The translations under genes were made by a program, and so were the position numbers. This document shows positions 45,581 to 53,568 of a DNA stretch of 53,568 bases, in pieces (positions within the stretch are counted from its first letter, which is position 1; every line of letters starts with the position of its first letter). The stretch is taken from NCBI RefSeq assembly GCF_003660285.1, contig NZ_QXQQ01000008.1, forward strand, positions 1 through 53,568, given 5' to 3'. This stretch comes from Helicobacter labacensis (GTDB taxonomy: Bacteria > Campylobacterota > Campylobacteria > Campylobacterales > Helicobacteraceae). Under the pieces are notes generated by a model that was given only the letters and a program-made list of their open reading frames with translations, did not search any database and was not told the origin of the DNA.

Positions 45581-46623
45581 TCATCCAATGACACACACAA
45601 AAACAAATTCTTTGTGAGATTCAAGCTTTGTTTTGCCCGCACTAAAGGCTTTAAATGGGATTTCGTGGATTGTAAGTGTGCCATAATCTTGCAAAATTGT
45701 GTTGATCTCCTGAAGTGTGATTTTATTTTGGCTTGAGCTAGATTTTGAGGTGTAGGTGTTGTTATAAGTTACAATAAGAGCTTTACTCTTGGAGGACAAG
45801 GCGTTGATTAGGTCTTTAAAGGCATGCTTTGCACCCACCTTACAATAGTCGCTCATATTCTCAGGCTGTGGCTTGAGAGCTTTCCCATAGAGTGTGGGTT
45901 GATCGTTTTTGGTGATTGTTTCTAGCAAGTGGTAAAACCTCGAGTATTGCCTTGAATTATAAGGCGGATCGATAAAAGCTATGTCAATGGGCGTTTTTAG
46001 GCTTTTGGCTAGGGCATTAGTGTCTTTTTGGTTGATGTCTATGGTGTGTGGGGTTTGTAGGGGCTGTATCAGTGTAAATTTAAACCTGTCTTGTAAGATA
46101 CTCTTTTGCCTGTAGGCATCGTAATGCCCCACAGTGTTGGCGATTTTATCTGCACTAAAGAGCAAGCTAGCGAGCAAAATATAAAATTCTTTGGCGTTGA
46201 TCGCCCTTTTTTGCAATAAAGCATCGATCTCTGTGCGGATTGCCCCTATTTTACGGGCATCTAATGGGCTAAAAAACTTGTCCCCAAAGTGCTTAGAGTA
46301 GTAGTTATCTGGGGGGTTGTCTAGGGTGTTGTAGTGGGCACATAGGGTGTTTAAAAGGGTTTGGTTATAGCTCTCTTGAGCCAAGAAGGCTTGATAAATG
46401 GCGTGGTTTGCATGCAAGAAGTCGTTAATGATAAAATGTGTGAAAGCCCCTTGCTTGATAAACCACTCGCTCACCACACCCGTCCCCCCAAAGGCATCCA
46501 AAAACACCTTTTCTTTCTTATTTTAAGGTTTTCAAGGTTTAAGATGTCTGCCACAATGGCATTGATTTGGCTTAAGATTTTGGTTTTAGCTCCTGTATAA
46601 CGGCGATTGGATAGGTTAAACAT
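45581..46623 (-). pseudogene. D12-class adenine methyltransferase (second MTase of a type IIS system), frameshifted
   Basis: N6-adenine methyltransferase with DAFGGTG (AdoMet motif) and catalytic DPPYNSRQYS. The start at 46623 gives MFNLSNRRYTGAKTKILSQI, the typical D12 N-terminus, and overlaps the end of the endonuclease gene. Near 46511 a short A run (four A; five would restore the frame) breaks it, and the bulk is open as 308 residues from a GTG at 46507. A protein from that GTG would lack the N-terminal AdoMet-binding helix. If the shift is a read error the gene is whole. Confidence 0.75.
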
Positions 46624-48189
46624 GCAAGAGCTCGGCAATGTTTGTAGTGTTTTGTAGCCCCCTAATGAAATGCTGGATGTCTAGGTTGCAAATCTCTAGG
46701 TCTTCATCGTGTTTGACAAAACGGGCGTATCGTTGGCAATCTTCGTGGATTTTGGGGGCGATAAAAAGGGCGAAATTATGTTGCTGTTGGTGCTGTTTCT
46801 TTTCATCGGCTAAATGCCTTGCTATAGGGATGAGTTCGCTTGCAAGTTGTGCTCGCCCACATAACAGACTCACCTCTGTAATGGCATGTGTGTTTGTGTC
46901 ATGGCACACAATATCGGGCTTACCCCCACTGGCATGGTTCGTAGGCAAACCCTCATCATCCACGCTGTAATTTGGCAAAACTTCCAAAGTTTATAAGCTT
47001 GCTTTAGGGCAATGCTTGTAAGAAACTCTAGTCTTGTTGGCTCAGGGATGATTTTAAAAAGGGTGTCTTTGCTTGATTCTTTTTTGTTGGTTAGGATTTT
47101 AAGCTCGTGAAAAATTTGTTCTTGTGTGTAGGCATTGGCAAAGCTGTTCAGTTTGTCGTGTTTGACACTCTCTTTGGTCGCAGAATCTGTGCTTGTGGGG
47201 ATGTCTAGGATCAAGCCATCGATTGTCCCCATGTAGTTGAAATAGGAGAGGCGATCTTTGTACTTGGGGTAGTTTGTGTAGTTTTGGATGACATAGTCGG
47301 CCTTTGCACTCTCAAAAGTGTTGATGTCAATGAAAAACCCACCACCCCTTAAGGTTATGAGTTGTGTCATCCGCATTTTGCGGATGTAATCATCCACACC
47401 CTCCACACAGACTTGTACTTTTTTAAAGCGATTGGTGTTGGTGCTTTCTAAGAGTTTTAGAGCTTTTTCGTAGATAAGATCATCGCTGTATTGGAAATGC
47501 GGATACGCCTGCCTAAAGTCTAGGATATAGTCAGCCAAAGCTAAGTGGTCATTATCTTGCCAGCACAGCAAAAAAGGGATTTCTTGGATATGGATTTTAG
47601 AATCACCTATTTTTTCTTTAAGCGTGCATATAGTGTTTAGTAATAATGGCAAAGGGGCGTTTTCGTTGCGCACACGCCTAAAGGGGTTGTTTCTTTGGTA
47701 TTTCATCAGGGCATTGAGAAACACCCCAGCTACACGCACGCCATCTGCTCCCTCTGTCTGCACGGCGTTGATAAGAATATGCCCCACATTGGAGATAAGT
47801 AGGGGTTTGTCCCTTTCGTAGTAGCAAAAACCAAATTCTTTAGAGAGTTTATACCAAGTATCAAAACGGCTCTCCCATCCATGCATAAAGCCCGCTTCTT
47901 TGTGCTCTTGTGGGGAGTTGTTGATGATAACTTGGAGCTCAGTTTGACTAAATGCCAAGCCATCTTTTAAGTGTTTTTTATAAAATTTTTTCTCATATTC
48001 GGTTGCATAAAGCCTTTCTTGGATCAAAATAGCGACAATCTCCATGATCAAGGCGTGCGTTAGGGTGCGGTTTTCAAAGCGTGCAAGCACTTCTAAAAAC
48101 TCCGCCATGCGTTTAGGGTTACGCATCGTGGTGCTGAAGGATAGGATTTTATACTTGTATTTCTTAGGTGTCTTTGGTTTATTAGACAT
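46616..48189 (-). pseudogene. AlwI-family type IIS restriction endonuclease, frameshifted
   Basis: The first frame (48189 down to about 46985) encodes FSTTMRNPKRMAEFLEVLAR and other N-terminal features of AlwI-type endonucleases. After a shift near 46985 the second frame gives LPNYSVDDEGLPTNHASGGK, PDIVCHD, ITEVSLLCGRAQ and ARHLADEKK, the PD...E-V catalytic segment of the family. So the two halves make one gene of about 520 residues with a one-base defect that removes the catalytic part. It overlaps the upstream methyltransferase by eight bases and the downstream one likewise. Confidence 0.75.
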
Positions 48190-49147
48190 TGGTGATGAAT
48201 ACCTCTTTTGAGTCTTTTTTTAGGCTATTATCCTTAAAGCTGATGTAATTGCTTTGGATGTCAAAGGTTTTATAATTTTTGGCAAACTCAAGCAAATAGG
48301 GGTTTTCTTGTCCTTTGTGGGTTACAAGATTAGAGAGCCCCCAAGCGACACCCCTAGTGTCTAAATCGTGTAAAAAGGCGTATAAATCCTTTTCTTGTGC
48401 TGTGCCCCACAGCTTGTTATACTCGCTCCCACTGATGAGATAGGGCGGGTCGCAATAGATAAAGTCGCCCTCTTGAAACGCCATCTGTCCTAGAAACTCT
48501 CTAAAATCTAGGCAAGAGAATTGGATTTTTTGCGATTTCGTGCGCTCAAAGTAGGTTTTTAAAGCCCCCACAACATTGCGGTTAAAATCCACATTGCCCA
48601 CAGGCAAATTAAACTCTCCCTTAGAGTTGAAACGCAACATGTGATTAAAACCATAGATTAGGAGCAAGTAGAGTGCATCTAGGTCTTGTTTATGGGCATT
48701 AAAGTCTGCTCTTAGGTGTGCATAAGCGTGCTTGTTGTAGCGGGCAAAGTAGGTCTTTTTATGGGCTTGTCTTAGGGCAAGGGGGGGTATGTGGTCTTTA
48801 AATGAGCAAGAAAGCCCATAGGCTTTGATTTTTACAAGCATTTTTTCCAAGAAGTCTTCAAAGTCTTGGGCAATGAGAGCTTGGTGCAAGTGGATGAGAT
48901 GGGGGCTGATGTCGTTGAGTAGGTATTCTTGGGCTTGTGTGTTTAAAAATGCACTCCCCCCGCCTGTAAAAGGCTCAATAAAGCGTTTGATTTTTGGCAA
49001 GAATAGGGGTTTTAATTGGGGCATGAGCTTGTATTTATCCCCCACATAAAAAAACGGAGAGCGTAGGGTTGGTGAGGAGCAAGCCGAAGTCTTGCGATCT
49101 AAGAATAGCTTTTTTGGTGGGCTTTGATATTTTGTGGCAGTTTTCAT
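48182..49147 (-). CDS. D12-class DNA adenine methyltransferase (Dam-like)
   Basis: A 321-residue D12 methyltransferase, intact. Visible: SPFFYVGDKYKLMPQL (AdoMet and target recognition), FIEPFTGGGSAF (motif I), CDPPYLISGSEY (catalytic motif IV) and EVFITNV at the end. It is first in the operon MTase-endonuclease-MTase; a type IIS enzyme with an asymmetric site needs two methyltransferases. AlwI recognises a GATC-containing site, which would suit a Dam-like enzyme, but the site here is not proven. A TAAAAT -10 box lies near 49173. As the intact member it may act as an orphan methylase. Confidence 0.85.
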   Translation of the reverse strand: MKTATKYQSPPKKLFLDRKTSACSSPTLRSPFFYVGDKYKLMPQLKPLFLPKIKRFIEPFTGGGSAFLNTQAQEYLLNDISPHLIHLHQALIAQDFEDFLEKMLVKIKAYGLSCSFKDHIPPLALRQAHKKTYFARYNKHAYAHLRADFNAHKQDLDALYLLLIYGFNHMLRFNSKGEFNLPVGNVDFNRNVVGALKTYFERTKSQKIQFSCLDFREFLGQMAFQEGDFIYCDPPYLISGSEYNKLWGTAQEKDLYAFLHDLDTRGVAWGLSNLVTHKGQENPYLLEFAKNYKTFDIQSNYISFKDNSLKKDSKEVFITNV

Positions 49148-49299
49148 GTTTGTGGCTCTCGTGTAGGGTCAAGGGTAGATTTTAACACAAATACCATTTA
49201 AGTTTTTGGCTTTTTATGTTGGGTTATTTTCCCCATGCTTAAGTTTTAATTCTATGGATTTATGCTTTTTTGCCTCAAAAAATACTTATCACTATCCAT

Positions 49300-52239
49300 T
49301 CAAATCCCCTTCCCCCTACCTTGTTGGCTTGCTAAAGATTTTTCTAAATCTGTCTTTAGCTGTGTAGTTATGGCAACTTGCTCACTCAACTGTGTTTGCA
49401 CATTTGTCAGCTCTGTTTGCAATCTATCCTTTTCGCTTTGTAGGGTATCTCTTTGGGCTTGCAAGCCCTCCACTTGGCTCTCAAGCTTGGCAATTTTGGT
49501 TTTCTGTGCATTGTTTTCTAAGTGTAGGTCGGTGTTTCTAAGCTTGGTGTTCTCCTTCTCTAAGCTCTCAATCCTTTTCTCCTTGTCTTCTAGCTGTGTT
49601 GTCAGCCTTAAGGTTTTGCCCTTATAGTATTGGGCATCCCCTTTGACTGTCTCTAGCATTTGCCCGTATGCATTGCTATTCTTAAACTCTGTAGCTAGCT
49701 TGCCCATGCCATTCTCTAGCCCTCTAATCCCCTCTAGCAAGTCTTTATGTTCCCACTCCCTAGCTTTCTCTATTGTGGCAAGAATAGGCTTGAGCTCTTT
49801 AGCTAGGCTTGTCTCAATCTCGCTGATGTGTTGTTTTAAAAACTTATTCCGCCTACTTTTGGCAATGTGCTCAAAGTATTTCGGACTCGCATCTTTAACC
49901 CCCTTGCCCATTAGTAAAGCCATCGCGTTCATCTTTGGGAATTTGCTTGCAAGCAAATTATCTGCAAGGGCTGCTAGATAGGCGTGGTATTCTGCTTTCT
50001 TTCCCTCATTATCTTTTTTCCATTGGATTATGTCTTGCATCTCTGTGGCTTTCTTGGTTTGGAGTTTCTTTAGCATGGGGTGAATGGTTTGTTTAATAAA
50101 CCCTTGCAATAGGGCTTTTACCTTGTCTGCATACTCTTGTAATTTGGCTTCTTTGTCAAGCTTGCTTGTTGCCCTGTCTAGTTCTTTGGCGTGCTGTGTT
50201 TGTAGTGTCTCTAGTGCTTTGGCGTGCTCTATGTCTTTTGTTTCTAATGCCCTATCTTTATCCCCTAACGCTTTGCTTAAGTCCTGCACCTGCTTGTCTT
50301 TGGCTTCTAGCTCTTGCGCCACTTTTTCTAAGGTCTTATCTTTCTCTTTTAATGCTCTAGCATGTTCTATGTCCTTTTCTTGCAAAGCTTTGGCGTGGCT
50401 TTGCTCTCTAATCTCAAGCTCTTTGTTGTGCTCTTGCTTGAGTTCTTGCACCTGTTCAGGGCTTAGATAGTCCTTGTATTACTCTTGCAAGGCTTGGTAA
50501 CGCTCTTTGGCTTCTTTCTCTATCGTAGCAATGCGCTTCTTTAGGTCAGCAATACTTAAGCCCTCATCTTTCAAGGCTCGCAAAGCTTTGTAATCCTCTT
50601 GTGTAAAGAGTTTGAGATCACCTAAGCCTTGATTAATAGCAATCATTTGCTTACGCACACTCTCTATGAGTGGCTTGACTTCTTTGATAGTGAGCTTTTT
50701 GTCTTGCTTATCTTGTGGAGCAAAGATGGTAGCAAGGTCTATGAGCGTGCTCTCTAGCTCTATTTGGTTGTCTTTGAGTTCTTGGTATTCTTGGGTTAAA
50801 GAATTGTTTTCACTATCAAGCGCACGGATACTTGAATCTTTTAACTCTAAAGTTTGCTGATACTCTTGCTCTTTGGTTTGTAAAGTTTCGTGTTCTATTT
50901 TCAGTTTTGCTAAAGCAGTTTCTACCTCTTTGAGCTTCTCAAGCTCTTGCCCTGCCTTTACATTCTGTTGCGTGAGCTCTACGATCTGTTTGTCTTTTAG
51001 CGCATTGTCTGCTTGACTAACACTTAGTTGGGTTTTCAAGTCTGCTAAGGCTCTCTGCTGATCTGCCAAACGCTTGGTAGCCTTGTTAGCTATCTCTTTC
51101 ACACCACTCTCTAGGTTATCTGCACCTAAAGCTCTAAGGCTTGCATAGTCCTCCTTAGTGAATAGCTTTTCCTCACCACTCAAAAGGTTATTAACCACTA
51201 TCATCTGCTTACGGGCTTGCTCTTTTAACGCCTTGAGTTCTTTAGAGGTGAGCTTCTTGTCTGTGGGTGCAACAATGGCTATGAGTTCGTTTAACTGAGT
51301 GGTGAGTTCTGTGTTAGAAGTTTCAAGCTGTTTAATAGTGGCTTCTAGTTCTGTGTTGTGTCCTTGAAGTGTTTGCTTCTCTTGGGTTAGAGTGGCGTTA
51401 GTGCTCTGTAGCGTGGTGTTTTCTTGCTGGGCGGTGTTTAACTGCTGTTGGGTGTTTCCTAATTGGTCTTGCACCTCTCTAGCTTTTTCTGTGAGAAGTT
51501 TAATACTGCCCGTGTAGTGCATTTTTCCTTTGGGTATCCAAGCGGATAGAATAGCGTTGAGGGTGTCGCAAAATCTAAACAATTCTCTTGCGATGGCTTC
51601 CCAACTCTGGCTTTCTCCCCTAATCTCAATCTGCTTAGCTCTTTCTTGTTCCATCAACTTGCCATAAGCTCTAGGCTCAATGCGTTTAGCTCCGCTCTTT
51701 CTTACATCAACACCTCTTTGCATGCCTAAGATGTCAGCGGTCTCTGTTTGGATTTGTCTTAAAGCTCTTGGGGTCGTTTTTCTAAACAAACTCTTGCCCG
51801 TGTGCTCATCTAACATAACAAACTCTAAATGAGCGTGGTGATTGATACGAGTATTGCCTTCATCATCTACATGTCCCTCATCTCTGTGGATAGCGATTTG
51901 GTAGCATTGAAAGCCGTATTTGGTTTTGAAGTGAGTGGCTAGTTTCTCTAAGTCCTGCATGGTTGTGTCGGGCTTGATATTGACAACGGCACTCCAAAGA
52001 TAGCTCTTAGCCTGAAACCTCTGCCCTACATGCTCTTGGTAGTCTTGCATGGCTTTAGAAACAATGGCATTCTTTAAAGCCTCTGCCTGATCTGCATTCC
52101 TATTAACCTCTATGCCACCACCCACCTTTGCAACATCAACCTTTGGCAGTAAGTAGCTAGGTTCTATCGTGCGGTCGTTATGTTGCGCTTGGACTTTGTT
52201 TTTTGTTTGCTTGAAGTGGATTGAGGATATACCGCCCAT
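49300..52239 (-). pseudogene. Large MobV-like relaxase split by one in-frame stop
   Basis: The catalytic part (52239-50479) has MGGISSIHFK, HNDRTIEPSYLL (His20) and IHRDEGHVDDEGNTRINHHAH (His118, Asp120, Glu121, His134-137), then a long coiled coil. It ends at TAA (50479-50481). The same frame reopens directly (YKDYLSPEQVQELKQEH) and runs to 49300 as 383 more coiled-coil residues. The fragment at 38809-39695 has CAA at the same place, so CAA-to-TAA broke a protein of about 979 residues. The 586-residue part alone may still nick DNA. A GTG at 50451 could start the second part. Confidence 0.82.
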
Positions 52240-52257
52240 CGCTCACCACTTGCAAAC

Positions 52258-52563
52258 TTACTTCTTTTGTGTCTGTGGTTTTCTTAGACTTAAAGCTTTG
52301 ATTAATTCTTGTTCTTGTACTTCTGTTGCTTTAAGGCGTTCCATAACTTTTGCAAGTCTATCATTCAACTTCACCGCCTTCGTTTCAATTTTAGCTTTTT
52401 GTTCCTAAACATGATTAAGCTTCTTTTGCAATTCTCTTGCAGTCATAGTGGTTAAAGGCTTTGGTGTCTTTTTGCCTGACGAAACACTAACGGGCTGTAA
52501 AGTCTGTTCGTTAATAGGTTGCGCTTCACTATCAAGCTGTGGGTTACTTTGTGCTGTCATCAT
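52258..52563 (-). pseudogene. Small accessory mobilization gene with an in-frame stop
   Basis: 101 codons ending just before the relaxase start. It encodes SNPQLDSEAQPINEQTLQPV, then TARELQKKLNHV, a TAG at 52405-52407, then EQKAKIETKAVKLNDRLAKV and MERLKATEVQEQELIKAL. The continued frame and coiled-coil pattern show one gene with a nonsense codon, most simply CAG to TAG. Small helical proteins before relaxase genes often help bind oriT, so a MobC-like role is inferred. Confidence 0.6.
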
Positions 52564-52660
52564 AAATCCTTGTGTTGAATTGTGCTATTATAGCAAGTCT
52601 TTAAGCCTCTATGGCGTTTGAGTAGCAAACTATCAAGCGAACTTGTGAGCGACCCGTAAG

Positions 52661-52686
52661 GGTGGTTAGTTTGCAAACTAACCACC
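52661..52686. promoter_or_regulatory. Perfect 26-base palindrome, oriT or operator candidate
   Basis: GGTGGTTAGTTTG at 52661-52673 is followed directly by its exact reverse complement at 52674-52686. It lies about 100 bases upstream of the mobilization genes; part of it (GGTTAGTTTG) repeats at 52717-52726. TAGCAAACT at 52623-52631 beside it recurs in the debris at 35192-35200. This fits oriT or a repressor site for the mob operon. Confidence 0.5.
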
Positions 52687-52761
52687 TCTAAAGAGGACAC
52701 GGCGCAAGCTTGTTTGGTTAGTTTGCCCTACGGGGCTAATGCGTTTTTGTCTGTCCTCACT

Positions 52762-53325
52762 TCAAATAACATATCCTTCAGGCGATGCTTCACACATCTC
52801 AAACGCCATTATACTGCTCACATCTTCATCGGGTGCTTGCCAGTCATCAGGTACAAAAGTCTCTTGCGGTTCACCAAAGAGGGTCAGGCCATAGTCCGTT
52901 GGCACTTCCTCATCTGCACCTAAGAGAGAAAGGGCTATTAGCTGTTGGTCTTGTGTTGGTTGTTCCTCTTGTGGTTTGTTTAGTTTGGCTTCTAGTTTGG
53001 CTAATCTTTTTTCCACTGGCGCTTCTAGCGACTTACCCAAACCTGAATGTGCTAGCGTGTCCTCCTCATCGCCACTAAGCTTAAAGGTTTTCTCAATGGC
53101 ATGATCTACCACATCATCATGCAAAAACACACTCTCATCTCCGCTAGCGTAGGTGTCAAGGGCATAGGCATAGCACATCTTGGCAATGAGCCATATTCTG
53201 TAATTGTAGGGCGTGTCCTCCTGTAGCGCCTGCCAAAGTGGGTCATCATAGGGGACAAAGCCGCCGTTCTTTCTATGATCTGCAAGGGTTTCAGGGTCAA
53301 ACGCCTTTTTGAAATAGTCAAGCAC
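52762..53325 (-). CDS. Unknown acidic plasmid protein
   Basis: A 187-residue protein of unknown family. Residues 1-90 look globular (GFVPYDDPLWQALQEDTPYN then WLIAKMCYAYALDTYASGD); residues 95-125 are a Glu/Lys-rich helix; the tail is acidic (VPDDWQAPDEDVSS). The start is GTG at 53325 next to an AGAAAAGG site. The frame continues upstream as NPYLYLEK before a stop, so the original N-terminus may be longer. It precedes the mobilization genes on the same strand. Confidence 0.55.
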   Translation of the reverse strand: MLDYFKKAFDPETLADHRKNGGFVPYDDPLWQALQEDTPYNYRIWLIAKMCYAYALDTYASGDESVFLHDDVVDHAIEKTFKLSGDEEDTLAHSGLGKSLEAPVEKRLAKLEAKLNKPQEEQPTQDQQLIALSLLGADEEVPTDYGLTLFGEPQETFVPDDWQAPDEDVSSIMAFEMCEASPEGYVI

Positions 53326-53458
53326 CTTTTCTAAGTAAAGATAGGGATTTTTGCTTTAGTCGGCTGTTGCGCTGGCTCTATAAAGAAGTTTTATCAATGC
53401 TTGGCTATTTAGTGGTTGCCATGTTAGGGTATTGTTGAATACATTGATACCATTAAAC

Positions 53459-53568
53459 TCACTCCCCATACTTCTTAAACCAATTCTCAAAATGCTTCAC
53501 GCTTTTAAACACAAAAGGTTCTAAAGCTTTTCTTGGTTTGTCTATGTCTTTGACATCCACTTGGATTT
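53459..53568 (-). CDS. 3' end of a second copy of the rep-linked plasmid protein (cut by window edge)
   Basis: The last 35 codons encode IQVDVKDIDKPRKALEPFVF and KSVKHFENWFKKYGE before TGA. They match the C-terminus of the 176-residue protein at 43406-43936 at most positions. Because that gene follows rep directly, another rep gene probably lies just beyond the right edge. Confidence 0.75.
   Translation of the reverse strand, partial: IQVDVKDIDKPRKALEPFVFKSVKHFENWFKKYGE

Noticed and set aside
49262-50470. Several plus-strand Ser/Cys/Leu-rich frames opposite the relaxase coiled coil
   Set aside because: They are antisense shadows of Lys/Glu/Gln-rich coiled-coil codons, which commonly produce Ser/Cys/Leu/Phe-rich frames.

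Overview
The window looks like chromosome plus integrated plasmid from a gastric, non-pylori Helicobacter (the H. felis / heilmannii / bizzozeronii / suis kind). The basis is protein resemblance recalled from family knowledge: AckA, Pta, AroK, Eno and ScoAB of epsilonproteobacterial type, a CtkA-like kinase, Helicobacter-type plasmid Rep proteins, and IS608-type transposon ends. No tRNA, rRNA or CRISPR array was seen. Species cannot be fixed without a database search.

Positions 1-14.6 kb are compact and chromosomal. The minus strand carries eno-aroK and pta-ackA, the route from acetyl-CoA to acetate plus ATP. The plus strand carries one catabolic operon: acetoacetyl-CoA thiolase, ScoA, ScoB, then a four-gene ATP-dependent ketone carboxylase set (HyuA-like, small zinc subunit, second HyuA-like, HyuB-like). 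Together these would take acetone or a related ketone through acetoacetate and acetoacetyl-CoA to acetyl-CoA, which Pta-AckA could turn into ATP. The four-subunit layout resembles acetophenone carboxylase more than classical three-subunit acetone carboxylase.

From 14.9 kb to the right edge the window is a mosaic of plasmid and mobile DNA, heavily decayed. It holds two Rep initiator genes (one intact in its core, one with a 122-base deletion) sharing similar upstream hairpin blocks, two complete or near-complete MobV-like relaxase genes plus a third relaxase fragment, an accessory mobilization gene, palindromic oriT candidates, and plasmid genes of unknown role. Cargo includes a Fic protein and a CtkA-like kinase with nearly identical C-terminal tails; a MORC-ATPase / Z1 / PD-(D/E)XK / AIPR defence cluster in which only the Z1 gene is intact; a type I restriction system whose HsdM is shifted at a C tract; a HEPN-domain protein; a second Fic protein (DUF4172 type); two wrecks of a HI1419/HI1420-like toxin-antitoxin module; a Sel1-repeat membrane protein; and an AlwI-like type IIS restriction system with two D12 methyltransferases, two of its three genes frameshifted.

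A recurring theme is single-base damage. Frameshifts often fall in homopolymers (thiolase G10, HsdM C8, relaxase C9/A7, D12 methylase A4), and three nonsense codons are explained by C-to-T changes (rep, relaxase, accessory mob gene). Phase variation, true decay of an integrated plasmid, and sequencing error are all possible and need reads to separate.
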